Below are positions 9,508 to 17,601 of a stretch of DNA of 29,439 bases, one piece after another. A program made the position numbers and the translations under genes. The notes under the pieces were generated by a model. That model did no database searches and was not told where the DNA came from. It saw nothing but the letters and a program-made list of their open reading frames with translations. Each line of letters begins with the position of its first letter. Within the stretch, counting starts at the first letter, position 1. This DNA is from Lachnospiraceae bacterium (lineage in GTDB: Bacteria > Bacillota_A > Clostridia > Lachnospirales > Lachnospiraceae). The stretch is from contig JAFSFU010000199.1 of assembly GCA_017435025.1 (NCBI GenBank), positions 1 through 29,439 of the forward strand. The letters run 5' to 3'.

Positions 9508-12308
9508 GGATCTTTTACCTTTCCAAGTCTCACATCTTCTAAATATTCCCGCATATCCTCGTCGGCATGGGCCAGAAGATAATTCTTTCCGGAACGCTCC
9601 GGACCGGTTGTGAGCCTTTCCTTTTCTTCCGCGATCAAACTTTCCACATACTCCACTTCTTCCTTCAACTCTCTCGCAGAAAGAAGCAGACATCCCTGGC
9701 TTCGAATGATCAGCTGCTCCAGACCATCGGAGGTGGCTACCGTCACGCGATATTTGCCGCCGATTTTATGGGCCAGTTTCTCGATATACTGGTCGGCAGT
9801 CTCTGCCTCCTTGGTATAAACCACGTTGATGTTGTGATATTTCATGGCACTGCCCGGATTGCCCACCACTTTGTAAGCATCAAACACCACAATCACCGTG
9901 CACTTTTTGTAACCCTGATAATTGCATAAGATATCCATCAGACGATATCTGGCACCATCCGCATTGACCTTCGCCAGTTCGCTCAATTCTTCCCAGGCAA
10001 AGATAATATTATAACCATCTACCAACAGATATTCTTCGCATTCTTCACGCTCTTTGATCTTCACCATCGGTTCCTGCGGACGGATCACACGACGTCCCTC
10101 TCCGCCAACATTCTTTGTGCGCTTGGACTCCCCGTACGTACGCTTGAAGATCTCTTCCAGTTCTTTGTCCTCATAATAAGATGCAGATAAACGCGGCGCA
10201 GAACTTCCCGATTTTTTTCCCGGTGTTCCTGCACTGACAGAGGTCAGATCGGATCCATTTTCGCTCTGCGACGTCTGCGCAGTATTTTCCGTCACCGATG
10301 CATTTCCAAACCCAGCAGGAAGATCAATTCCCGCCGCCCGGCGTTTCGCCAGCAGACTTTCCACATGCATGTAGTTTTTCACTTCATCCCACGGCACAAC
10401 AAAACCTGCACCATGAGAACAGAACACAGAACCCGCCGGATCCTGCAGATCCATATCAAAATCATATCCGATCGCAGCTACAACTTCTTCTTCATTGTGA
10501 CACGGCTCATAGCCTTTCAGGCTGACCGTCATACGGCCTCTGCCTCTGGTGTAGGATACCACTTCTCGCTGATAGTCACGCATATTGACAACCGGAGCGC
10601 TTCCCTCCAGAATCGCCATATCGCCCTCCTGCTTCGGAGCATCGAATTTTCCCTGCATCCGCTCCACATCTGCCATGGCGCGACCGATGGATTCTGCCGG
10701 CACTTCCAGACGAAACGCATAGTACGGCTCCAGGAGGCGGCATCCGGCCTCTTTCAGACCCTGCCGCACTGCACGGTATGTGGACTGGCGGAAATCACCG
10801 CCCTCCGTGTGTTTCAGGTGTGCCCGACCGGCCACGATCGTAATCTTCATATCCGTGATCTCTGAACCGGTAAGAACACCGCGGTGGCGTTTTTCTTCCA
10901 GATGGGTCATGATCAATCGCTGCCAGTTTAATGCCAAATGATCTTCGCTGCAGTCCGCTTCAAACACAAGACCGCTGCCCGGCTCCAACGGCTCCATCAG
11001 AAGATGGACCTCCGCATAATGGCGCAGCGGCTCATAATGTCCCACACCTTCCACCGGACGCAGGATTGTCTCTTTGTATACAATATTTCCGCTGCCAAAC
11101 TCCACGTCCACATTGAAACGCTCTTTGATCTGGCTTTTTAAGATCTCCATCTGCACATCGCCCATGACCTGTGCCTGAATCTCTCCAAGCGCCTCATTCC
11201 AAACGATATGAAGCTGCGGATCCTCCTCTTCCAGAAGACGTAAGTTTTTAAGCATTGTGCTGGCATCATAACCATCCGGCAGAATTACCTGGTAGGTAAG
11301 TACCGGCTCCAGAAGAGGACTTCCGGTTTCTTTTTCCACACCATATCCCTGTCCAGGCTTGGTCAATACCGGTCCGGTCACCGCACAGATGATACCGGCT
11401 TCTGCTTCACCTGTCGCCTCAAACTTCGTTCCGGAATACACGCGGATCTGGTTGATCTTCTCCTCCTCCGCCTCATCCAAAAAGCTCTTTACCTTTAGAC
11501 TTCCACCGGTAATCTTCATATGAGTCAGACGGTTTCCCTGATCATCTCTGGAAATTTTAAATACTTTTGCGCCGAATTTTCCACCATACTGCGGACATTC
11601 TGCCCAGGTTTCCACACCTTTTAAAAACTCTTCCACACCGGTCAGTTTCAGGGCAGAACCAAAATAACACGGGAACACCTTTCTGTCCCGGATCGCATGC
11701 CGCACCTGTTCTGCCTGCAGTTCGCCCTCATCCAGATATGCTTCCATCAACGGTTCATCGCAGGTTGCCAGTTCCTCCATAAACTCGTCCACATCATCTT
11801 TTCCCGTATAGACCAGTGTTCCGTCGCCAATCTGCACATCCGAAAAATCGACCACCGAACTGTCCAGGCGTTTTCTGATATTCTCCAGAAGGAATTCCCG
11901 GTTGGTGCCGGGCTGGTCCATCTTATTGACAAATAAAAATACCGGAATCTGGTACCGCTTCAAAAGTCTCCATAATGTCTCCGTGTGTCCCTGTACACCG
12001 TCGGCTCCGTTGATCACAAGGATCGCATAATCCAGAACCTGCAATGTACGCTCCATCTCCGCAGAGAAATCCACATGTCCCGGCGTATCTAAGAGGGTCA
12101 CAGAAGTATCACCCAACGGAAAAACTGCCTGTTTGGAAAAAATCGTGATACCTCTTGCGCGCTCCAGGGCATAGGTATCTAAGAACGCATCCTTTTTATC
12201 CACGCGTCCCAGTTTCCGGATGGTACCGGTCACATATAATACTGCCTCTGAAAGAGTTGTCTTTCCGGCATCGACATGTGCCAGAATTCCAATAACCAAT
12301 CGTTTCAT
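9495..12308 (-). CDS. Tet(M)-like ribosomal GTPase fused to a YacP/Rae1-type NYN nuclease domain
   Basis: The 937-residue protein is a fusion. Residues 1 to about 660 have the EF-G paralog layout of ribosomal protection proteins: P-loop AHVDAGKTT (10-18), RARGITI, DTPGHVDF, NKMDQPG, then the beta-barrel, domain IV (GGDFRQSTYRAVRQGLKEAG) and domain V. After a low-complexity linker (about 690-755), residues from about 760 form a NYN domain like YacP. Its acidic positions are visible in DGYNII (Asp764), VVFDAY, AETADQYIE and ATSDGLEQ. YacP of Bacillus subtilis (Rae1) is a ribosome A-site mRNA endonuclease, and Tet(M)-like proteins bind the same site. I infer a ribosome-directed GTPase that delivers a nuclease. 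Tetracycline resistance cannot be assumed. The next gene (MATE) overlaps its stop. Confidence 0.88.
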   Translation of the reverse strand: MKRLVIGILAHVDAGKTTLSEAVLYVTGTIRKLGRVDKKDAFLDTYALERARGITIFSKQAVFPLGDTSVTLLDTPGHVDFSAEMERTLQVLDYAILVINGADGVQGHTETLWRLLKRYQIPVFLFVNKMDQPGTNREFLLENIRKRLDSSVVDFSDVQIGDGTLVYTGKDDVDEFMEELATCDEPLMEAYLDEGELQAEQVRHAIRDRKVFPCYFGSALKLTGVEEFLKGVETWAECPQYGGKFGAKVFKISRDDQGNRLTHMKITGGSLKVKSFLDEAEEEKINQIRVYSGTKFEATGEAEAGIICAVTGPVLTKPGQGYGVEKETGSPLLEPVLTYQVILPDGYDASTMLKNLRLLEEEDPQLHIVWNEALGEIQAQVMGDVQMEILKSQIKERFNVDVEFGSGNIVYKETILRPVEGVGHYEPLRHYAEVHLLMEPLEPGSGLVFEADCSEDHLALNWQRLIMTHLEEKRHRGVLTGSEITDMKITIVAGRAHLKHTEGGDFRQSTYRAVRQGLKEAGCRLLEPYYAFRLEVPAESIGRAMADVERMQGKFDAPKQEGDMAILEGSAPVVNMRDYQREVVSYTRGRGRMTVSLKGYEPCHNEEEVVAAIGYDFDMDLQDPAGSVFCSHGAGFVVPWDEVKNYMHVESLLAKRRAAGIDLPAGFGNASVTENTAQTSQSENGSDLTSVSAGTPGKKSGSSAPRLSASYYEDKELEEIFKRTYGESKRTKNVGGEGRRVIRPQEPMVKIKEREECEEYLLVDGYNIIFAWEELSELAKVNADGARYRLMDILCNYQGYKKCTVIVVFDAYKVVGNPGSAMKYHNINVVYTKEAETADQYIEKLAHKIGGKYRVTVATSDGLEQLIIRSQGCLLLSARELKEEVEYVESLIAEEKERLTTGPERSGKNYLLAHADEDMREYLEDVRLGKVKDPWKK

Positions 12309-12350
12309 CTATCTTTACCCTTTATTTCTAAACATAATGCTCCATTTTCT

Positions 12351-12379
12351 ATTGTAACTGGCTGTCAACGAAAATACAA
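12351..12379 (-). promoter_or_regulatory. Candidate promoter of the GTPase/NYN-MATE unit
   Basis: On the minus strand, TTGTAT (12379-12374) and TACAAT (12356-12351) are 17 bases apart, about 43 bases upstream of the ATG. A TTGACA nearby (12366-12361) has no -10 at proper distance. The 154-base divergent region (12309-12462) holds no obvious hairpin or leader peptide, and no convincing promoter for the plus-strand MFS gene was found. Confidence 0.45.
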
Positions 12380-12462
12380 TCACTAATCTATTGCTTTTCT
12401 TTTGTTTCTTCCTGTGTTATATTTTGAAGAGAATTCTTTATCGCGAAAGGAACTTCTATATT

Positions 12463-13701
12463 ATGAATGAATCCCTATTATTACAAAATAAAAGCTGGAA
12501 ACGAAATTTCTTCACTATCTGGACCGGTCAGGCAATTTCAAAGTTTTCCAGTTCCATCCTGCAGTTTGCCATGATCTGGTATCTGACCGATACGACCGAA
12601 TCGGCGGCCGTGGTTTCTTTTGCCGTATTCCTGGCATTCTTTCCGCAGGCGATCTTAGGACCGATCTCCGGTGTTGTGATCGACCGTTATAACCGAAAAA
12701 TGATCATGGTCTTATCCGATGTACTGATTGCACTGGTCGGTCTCGCCATGGCGGTGGCCGGCTTTACCGGAACTCTGGAAACATGGATGATCCTGTTGGT
12801 ATTATTTCTCCGCACCGTAGGTACGGCATTCCATTCCCCATGCATGCAGGCGGTCACTCCGCAGATCGTACCTTCTGACCAGTTGACCCGCTGTGCCGGC
12901 TATTCCCAGGCACTGACTTCCGTATCGGATATTTTCAGTCCTGCCGCAGCCGCTCTCCTCTATCAGATCTGGAGTCTGGAAGCGATTGTCATGTTAGACG
13001 TGTTTGGCGCCATGGTCGCCTGTGCCACACTGGCGATTGCGTGGATCCCGAAGCTGGAACGTGCCGCAGAACGCAAAAAAATCACCATGGCTCAGGATAT
13101 TCTGGAAGGTTTTCAGGTACTGCGTCAGAACAAAGGTGTCTTCTATCTGGCTATGGTTACAGGCCTCTACACCATCGCCCTCATGCCGGTCAGCGCCCTG
13201 TTCCCGCTTATGAGCATGTCCTACTTTGGCGGCACCAGCACCCACGCCAGCATCTCGGAAATTGTATTCTCTGTCGGTTTCATGATGGGATCCGTGGTCC
13301 TCAGCGCATGGGGTGGAACCAAAAACCGTGTATACACGGTGTTCGGTTCCTATATGCTGATGGCGATCAGTCTTCTGGTGGTTGGAATCCTGCCAACTTC
13401 CGGTTTCTGGTTCTTTGCCGTCTGCTGTTTCCTGATCGGATTTTCCGGCCCGTTCTACTGGGGAACCTACACACCGATCATTCAGACCCACTTCAAAGGC
13501 GAATACCTTGGCCGCGTTCTGACATTGACCGGCTGTTTCCGCTACTTCTTTGGCCCGATCGGTCTCGGCGTGGAAAGCATTCTTTCCGAGTACTTTGGAA
13601 TCAATTCCTGGTTCATGGTAGGTGGAGTTTTGGTTCTGATCTCTGCCATTCTGCTTCTGGCGGTTCCGGCAATCCGGAAATGTGATGAAGCTGCTTCTTA
13701 A
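12463..13701 (+). CDS. MFS exporter, Mef/EntS-like (MFS_3 type)
   Basis: A 412-residue protein with about twelve transmembrane helices. The N-terminus (FFTIWTGQAISKFSSSILQF), the GVVIDRYNRKMIMVLSD loop between helices 2 and 3, and the central cytoplasmic loop (DILEGFQVLRQNKGVFYL) are typical of the macrolide efflux/enterobactin exporter branch of the major facilitator superfamily. These are proton-driven exporters; the substrate is not predictable, and resistance should not be assumed. The ATG at 12463 is chosen because it is preceded by GAAAGGAAC and begins the family-like sequence. An in-frame ATG 72 bases upstream would add a hydrophobic, unsupported extension. It is transcribed away from the GTPase/NYN gene and ends at a shared bidirectional terminator. 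Confidence 0.87.
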   Translation: MNESLLLQNKSWKRNFFTIWTGQAISKFSSSILQFAMIWYLTDTTESAAVVSFAVFLAFFPQAILGPISGVVIDRYNRKMIMVLSDVLIALVGLAMAVAGFTGTLETWMILLVLFLRTVGTAFHSPCMQAVTPQIVPSDQLTRCAGYSQALTSVSDIFSPAAAALLYQIWSLEAIVMLDVFGAMVACATLAIAWIPKLERAAERKKITMAQDILEGFQVLRQNKGVFYLAMVTGLYTIALMPVSALFPLMSMSYFGGTSTHASISEIVFSVGFMMGSVVLSAWGGTKNRVYTVFGSYMLMAISLLVVGILPTSGFWFFAVCCFLIGFSGPFYWGTYTPIIQTHFKGEYLGRVLTLTGCFRYFFGPIGLGVESILSEYFGINSWFMVGGVLVLISAILLLAVPAIRKCDEAAS

Positions 13702-13717
13702 TTAATAAAACTCATGC

Positions 13718-13752
13718 AAAAAAGGATACCCCGTTTTGAGGTATCCTTTTCC
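13718..13752. terminator. Bidirectional terminator between convergent genes
   Basis: A perfect 11-base stem, AAAAGGATACC (13720-13730) and GGTATCCTTTT (13740-13750), with a 9-base loop and T-runs on both strands. It lies between the MFS exporter and the MFS-LuxR regulator. The arms contain the same GGATACC/GGTATCC heptamers as the dyad at 15327-15360. Confidence 0.85.
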
Positions 13753-13753
13753 T

Positions 13754-15262
13754 TTACTCTTTTTCTTCCGTTTTCAATTTATTCACCATTGCAACAACCT
13801 CTAATCGGCTGTGTACATCCAGTTTGCGGTAAATCTTCTTTGTATGGTCATTGACCGTATGCGCCGAAATAAACAGCGCATTGGCAATTTCCTTATTACT
13901 ATAGCCGCTGGCGATCAGATCCACGACTTCTAACTCCCTCTTCGATAATGCGCCAAACAGCATATCTCTTGTCTCCCGTTCTTTTTCCTCTTTTTCTTCA
14001 ACCACAACAGGCTGAACGATAACTTCCTCTGCAGCTGTTGTTTTCGTTTCAACCGCTGTCTCCTCCGTCTGTGTATCCTGCACAGACGCATAGTTTCTCC
14101 GTTCTGCACTTGCCTCAATTCTTCTTCGGAATGTATACATGAAATACGGTTCAATCTGCAGATAATGAATCACCAGAATAACCATGATGACCGCATAAGC
14201 CAGATATAACATGGACGGAGCAGTTCGGAATACTTCTACCATAGTGCCCTGCACCAGAACCGCCGCCAGCGCCAATCCGATAATGATCGAGGACAAATAT
14301 TTCGAAGGGTAGGTTTTCATCAGAACCACACCGTATAACGGCAGCATCTGACACGCAACCATGCCAAAACCGATCAGACCGCATGCCACATATCCCATCA
14401 TCGGAACATAGGACGTGACAAACATCAAAAGATAACCAATACAGCTGAAGCCCATACAAGTTGATATCATGCGGAATGGCGGAATCCCTTTCTTCTTATA
14501 TAAATAATACATTGAAAAACTTACCAATGCGTCCACCACATAGGCAACACTCACACCGTTACGTATTTCTCCCGCGATCGAAGGGCCGGATACCCCCATC
14601 AATGCGCATATAAAAATAAAAATACATGTACCAAATAACAGTTTCTTTGGCCGCGTCAAGCCGTCATTCTTCGTTACATAGCGCGGAAGTGCCGTTTTCT
14701 CCACAGGCATCCGGAAGAAAAACACCGCCAGCATGATCAGCGCTGTAACCGTAACGATACGGAACATGGAAAATGTAATCGGTGAACTGTCATTCTGGAC
14801 AAGTGCGATCAGTCCAACACCGATACCGTAAGCCGCTGTCATATATATAGTAGCACTGCGTTCCGAAAAGTAATTCACTACCGTAAATGTTTCAAAACCG
14901 ATCATAAAACAGCAGAAAAACACCTGTGCATAGATCAGGATCCTCAGTGCAGTTTCATTCAACGGCAGAAATAATCCCAAAACGGTACCTAAAGAAAGCA
15001 TCGTTGTAATACGTGCAAGCCCGATTACATGCTTCTGCCAAACACACATAACCACAATGGAAAGCACATACGCAACTGCGATCAAGGACGTAATATTGTC
15101 CATATTCACAGGCAGCGGAGTCCGTCCGTCAATGTTCAAAGACGGTCCCATAAAATAAATAAATCCCATCTGCCAGAAACTGAACATTCCAAAACAGATC
15201 AGCACCCATAAAGGATACTCTTTTCTTTTATTCTGATTTTCCAAAAGGAACGAGTAATTCAT
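13754..15262 (-). CDS. Membrane transcription regulator: MFS-like 12-helix domain fused to LuxR-type HTH
   Basis: The 502-residue protein begins with about twelve hydrophobic helices (residues about 15-385) arranged like a major-facilitator domain. A charged, low-complexity linker rich in Glu and Val follows (about 390-430), then a C-terminal LuxR/GerE HTH. The HTH is clear: LSKRELEVVDLIASGYSNKE, then IANALFISAHTVNDHTKKIY and RKLDVHSRLEVV. This layout suggests a membrane-bound regulator that senses a small molecule through a transporter-like fold; such fusions are known in gut Actinobacteria (Eggerthella relatives). The ATG at 15262 is preceded by GGGGAGGAAACTT, and an upstream ATG (15316) lacks such a site. 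It is divergent from the small LuxR gene that heads the zinc-ribbon gene run, so it is a candidate controller of that run. The ligand is unknown. Confidence 0.85.
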   Translation of the reverse strand: MNYSFLLENQNKRKEYPLWVLICFGMFSFWQMGFIYFMGPSLNIDGRTPLPVNMDNITSLIAVAYVLSIVVMCVWQKHVIGLARITTMLSLGTVLGLFLPLNETALRILIYAQVFFCCFMIGFETFTVVNYFSERSATIYMTAAYGIGVGLIALVQNDSSPITFSMFRIVTVTALIMLAVFFFRMPVEKTALPRYVTKNDGLTRPKKLLFGTCIFIFICALMGVSGPSIAGEIRNGVSVAYVVDALVSFSMYYLYKKKGIPPFRMISTCMGFSCIGYLLMFVTSYVPMMGYVACGLIGFGMVACQMLPLYGVVLMKTYPSKYLSSIIIGLALAAVLVQGTMVEVFRTAPSMLYLAYAVIMVILVIHYLQIEPYFMYTFRRRIEASAERRNYASVQDTQTEETAVETKTTAAEEVIVQPVVVEEKEEKERETRDMLFGALSKRELEVVDLIASGYSNKEIANALFISAHTVNDHTKKIYRKLDVHSRLEVVAMVNKLKTEEKE

Positions 15263-15326
15263 AAGTTTCCTCCCCTTATTGATAAAAATCCCCTTAAAAC
15301 CACTCAGAACCCTCACTTTTCTGGTA

Positions 15327-15360
15327 GGTATCCTGCAAAACCCCTTAAGTAAGGGATACC
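15327..15360. promoter_or_regulatory. Nested inverted repeat between the two LuxR-type genes, candidate operator
   Basis: The outer arms are GGTATCC (15327-15333) and GGATACC (15354-15360). An inner pair CCCTT (15342-15346) and AAGGG (15351-15355) is nested inside. The right arm overlaps the -35 position of the plus-strand promoter. In RNA from the MFS-LuxR side the same sequence could also fold as a leader hairpin, so an RNA role cannot be excluded. Confidence 0.45.
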
Positions 15361-15385
15361 ATCCATATCAACACTTTTCTATAAT
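15357..15385 (+). promoter_or_regulatory. Candidate activator-dependent promoter of the small LuxR / zinc-ribbon gene run
   Basis: A perfect TATAAT (15380-15385) has TACCAT, a poor -35, at 17-base spacing (15357-15362). That -35 overlaps the right arm of the dyad at 15327-15360. A good -10 with a missing -35 next to a dyad is the usual layout of a promoter needing an activator. The leader to the ATG at 15541 would be about 150 bases. Confidence 0.45.
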
Positions 15386-15484
15386 AAAGATGTCAGAAAA
15401 ATCCAATGCGCACGATAATGATTCGGATGCAATTCATCTAATTATATCATTTTTTCAGCGCATATTCAATATCGATGGCAAAAA

Positions 15485-15500
15485 CTACCCAAATCGGTAG
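15485..15500. promoter_or_regulatory. Small inverted repeat CTACC-n6-GGTAG in the leader of the small LuxR gene
   Basis: CTACC (15485-15489) and GGTAG (15496-15500) form a perfect dyad 40 bases before the ATG. TACC/GGTA half-sites resemble those used by NarL/LuxR-type HTH proteins, although the spacing is not the classic one. It could be an autoregulatory site (inference). Confidence 0.3.
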
Positions 15501-15540
15501 GAAAACTGTCTTTTCGATATGGGAAGGAGGTGGGCAGAGC

Positions 15541-15846
15541 ATGAACGCCGAAAAAGATACCAGACTTAGTTTTTTTGATTACATGGAACTTGCCAAACAG
15601 GAACTGTTGTCGCTACAGGCCATGCATCCGGAATTGAAAAAATTGTCTGCCCGGGAAATCGAAGTATTTGCACAGCTTCTGACAGATAAAACGCAGGATC
15701 AGATTGCAAAGGAACTCTTCATTTCCAACTCATCCGTCCATTTTCATTGTAAGAACATTTACAAGAAACTGGAGGTATCGAGCCGCAGGCAGATTCTGGT
15801 CAAGTATAAAAATTTACTGTCCGGCGCGACCACAACATCCCGTTAA
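15541..15846 (+). CDS. Stand-alone LuxR/GerE-type HTH regulator
   Basis: A 101-residue protein consisting of a short helical N-terminus (about 35 residues) and a LuxR-type DNA-binding domain: LSAREIEVFAQLLTDKTQDQ, then IAKELFISNSSVHFHCKNIY and KKLEVSSRRQILV. There is no receiver, PAS or autoinducer domain, so any signal must come through a partner or through expression level. The ATG at 15541 follows GGAAGGAGGTG at ideal spacing; a longer in-frame start at 15475 would translate through that site. It lies 47 bases upstream of the first zinc-ribbon gene with no terminator between, so it very likely belongs to the same transcript and regulates it. Confidence 0.85.
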   Translation: MNAEKDTRLSFFDYMELAKQELLSLQAMHPELKKLSAREIEVFAQLLTDKTQDQIAKELFISNSSVHFHCKNIYKKLEVSSRRQILVKYKNLLSGATTTSR

Positions 15847-15893
15847 TCAAAACGGATCAACAAAACTATAACATACTCAGGGAGGATTTATTT

Positions 15894-16454
15894 ATGGCAT
15901 TTTTTGACAAATTAAACGCATTCGCACAGAACATTACTGATAAGACAAACGACGCGATTGAAACCGGAAAATTAAATTCCAAGATCACAAGCGAAAAGAA
16001 TCTCGCAGGTGAGGAGTTAAAAAAGATTGGTACTTATTATTATGAAAAATTCGCAAACGGAGAAGAAGTCGATCCGGCAATCTTAGAATTCTGCAATGCC
16101 GCTCAGGCGCACTATGTTGCGGCAGGCGAGGCACAGGCAGAAATCGATAAGATCAAACAGGAAAACGAAGCCCAGAAGGCTGCTGCTCAGGCCGCTGCCG
16201 CTGCAGAACAGGCTGCTGCAGAACAGGCCGCTGCTCAGGCTGCTGCAATGGAACCGGCTCCGGAAGCCGCTCCTGCCGGAAACTTCTGCCAGAACTGTGG
16301 TTCAGCACTGGTTCCGGGATTGAAATTCTGCGGTGAGTGCGGAACAAAAGTCGAAGCAGCACAGCCGCCGGCTCCGAAAGTATGTCCAACATGTGGTGTA
16401 GAACTGACACCGGATCTGAAATTCTGCGGTGAGTGCGGAACAAGAGTAGAGTAA
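15894..16454 (+). CDS. Cytoplasmic double zinc-ribbon protein with coiled-coil N-terminus
   Basis: A 186-residue protein without signal peptide or membrane segment. Residues 1-85 are a charged helical domain. Residues about 85-125 are an Ala/Gln/Glu-rich helix likely to form a coiled coil. Two zinc ribbons follow, CQNCGSALVPGLKFCGEC and CPTCGVELTPDLKFCGEC, both C-x2-C-x10-C-x2-C. Ribbons of this kind bind one structural zinc ion and usually mediate protein contacts. The last 27 bases of the two ribbons are identical at DNA level. The ATG is preceded by AGGGAGG. It is the first structural gene of the run; I do not know a named family for the N-terminal domain. Confidence 0.87.
   Translation: MAFFDKLNAFAQNITDKTNDAIETGKLNSKITSEKNLAGEELKKIGTYYYEKFANGEEVDPAILEFCNAAQAHYVAAGEAQAEIDKIKQENEAQKAAAQAAAAAEQAAAEQAAAQAAAMEPAPEAAPAGNFCQNCGSALVPGLKFCGECGTKVEAAQPPAPKVCPTCGVELTPDLKFCGECGTRVE
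16321..16443 (+). repeat. 27-base perfect direct repeat in adjacent zinc-ribbon codons
   Basis: The segment at 16321-16347, beginning TGAAATTCTGCGGTGAGTGC, recurs without change at 16417-16443. The offset is 96 bases, exactly 32 codons, so recombination between copies would remove or add one ribbon in frame. Confidence 0.9.
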
Positions 16455-16493
16455 AAAATATCCAAATTTTAAGTATAGAAAGGAGACTTGCAT

Positions 16494-17564
16494 ATGTCTG
16501 GTAAATCTTTATTTAGCAAAACCATGCCGTTCTGTATGGCAAAACTGGGTCTCGGTGCCATTCTTGTAGCTGTTTGTACGATTCTTTTCGCGATCCTTAT
16601 GGGCATTGGCTGGCTCTTCGGTGACGGCGGCGTCTTTGTTTCCATACTGATCTGGCTCGCATCCATCAAAGCAGTACACTGGGCGATCATGCACTATGCA
16701 GGTTATCTTGTGAAAGCCGGCCATGTAGCTGTTATCGCAGAGACTATGAAGACCGGTCAGGTTCCGGCCAATCAGGTAAATTACGGTAAGCAGATGGTTA
16801 CCGAGCGTTTCCTTACTTCCAACGTTTATTATGCAATTGATACTTTGATCTCCGGTGCGATCAAACAGATTCAGGGCAAAATCGATAAACTTGGTACAAA
16901 ACTTGATTTTGTTCCGGGTATGGAAGCTGTAACAAATGTAGCAAAAGTCTTTGTTGACATCTCTCTCGGTTATGTCGATGAGTGCTGTCTCGGCTGGACC
17001 TTCTATAATAAGGAACAGAGTGCTTTTAAGAGCGCGGCTGACGGTGTTGTGATCTATGTACAGAACTGGAAAGCAATTTTGAAAAATGCAGCAATCACCG
17101 TGGCGAAACTGATACTCGCTCTGGTATTAGTAGTTCTCGTTGTATTTGTTCCGGTCGGATTAGTATTTAAGCTTCTGAAATGGTCCGGACTTGCAGCGTT
17201 TATCCTTGCATGTCTCATCGCATGGGTATTCAAATTTGCATTTGTTGACAGCTATATCATGTGCCAGATGATGGCTACATACATGCAGGTTGCTCCGACC
17301 ACAACATTAAAAGTGGACCTTTACGGAACTCTCTGTACCTTCTCCAAGAGCTTTAAAGAGCTGTTCCAGAAGGGTCAGGCTGAATCTCCGACTCCGGCGA
17401 CCGCAACTGCAACTGCAGCTGCAGCTCCGACTGCTCAGGCATACACAGCCCAGGCCTCTCCGACTCCGACCGCTCCGGCGAACAAACCGGTATTCTGCGG
17501 ACAGTGTGGTGCAAAGAATGAGCGCGGAACAAAATTCTGCGGCTCCTGCGGTGCAAAATTATAA
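16494..17564 (+). CDS. Multi-pass membrane protein with C-terminal zinc ribbon
   Basis: A 356-residue protein. Residues about 12-60 hold two transmembrane helices, residues about 60-190 a mostly soluble helical section, and residues about 195-265 two or three more helices. An Ala/Thr/Pro-rich linker (about 300-330) leads to a C-terminal ribbon, CGQCGAKNERGTKFCGSC. The linker and ribbon are best placed in the cytoplasm, where they could contact the soluble ribbon proteins of the same operon. The ATG at 16494 follows AAAGGAGACTTGCAT; a TTG six bases upstream is less likely. The family is not recognised. The arrangement of the later helices faintly recalls choline-transporter-like proteins, but that is only an impression. 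Confidence 0.8.
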   Translation: MSGKSLFSKTMPFCMAKLGLGAILVAVCTILFAILMGIGWLFGDGGVFVSILIWLASIKAVHWAIMHYAGYLVKAGHVAVIAETMKTGQVPANQVNYGKQMVTERFLTSNVYYAIDTLISGAIKQIQGKIDKLGTKLDFVPGMEAVTNVAKVFVDISLGYVDECCLGWTFYNKEQSAFKSAADGVVIYVQNWKAILKNAAITVAKLILALVLVVLVVFVPVGLVFKLLKWSGLAAFILACLIAWVFKFAFVDSYIMCQMMATYMQVAPTTTLKVDLYGTLCTFSKSFKELFQKGQAESPTPATATATAAAAPTAQAYTAQASPTPTAPANKPVFCGQCGAKNERGTKFCGSCGAKL

Positions 17565-17601
17565 ATTAAATTATGAACAAACAATAGAGGGAGAAATAAT
17601 T

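Noticed and set aside
8158..9693. Longer MATE protein starting near 9693
   Set aside because: The extra residues are the shadow of the upstream GTPase/NYN gene; the MATE-like sequence begins at the ATG at 9507.
9495..12308. Tetracycline resistance gene
   Set aside because: The protein is related to Tet(M) but carries a NYN domain and is not close enough by eye to claim resistance.
12994..13491. 165-residue minus-strand open frame
   Set aside because: Antisense to the MFS exporter, no domain and no ribosome binding site.
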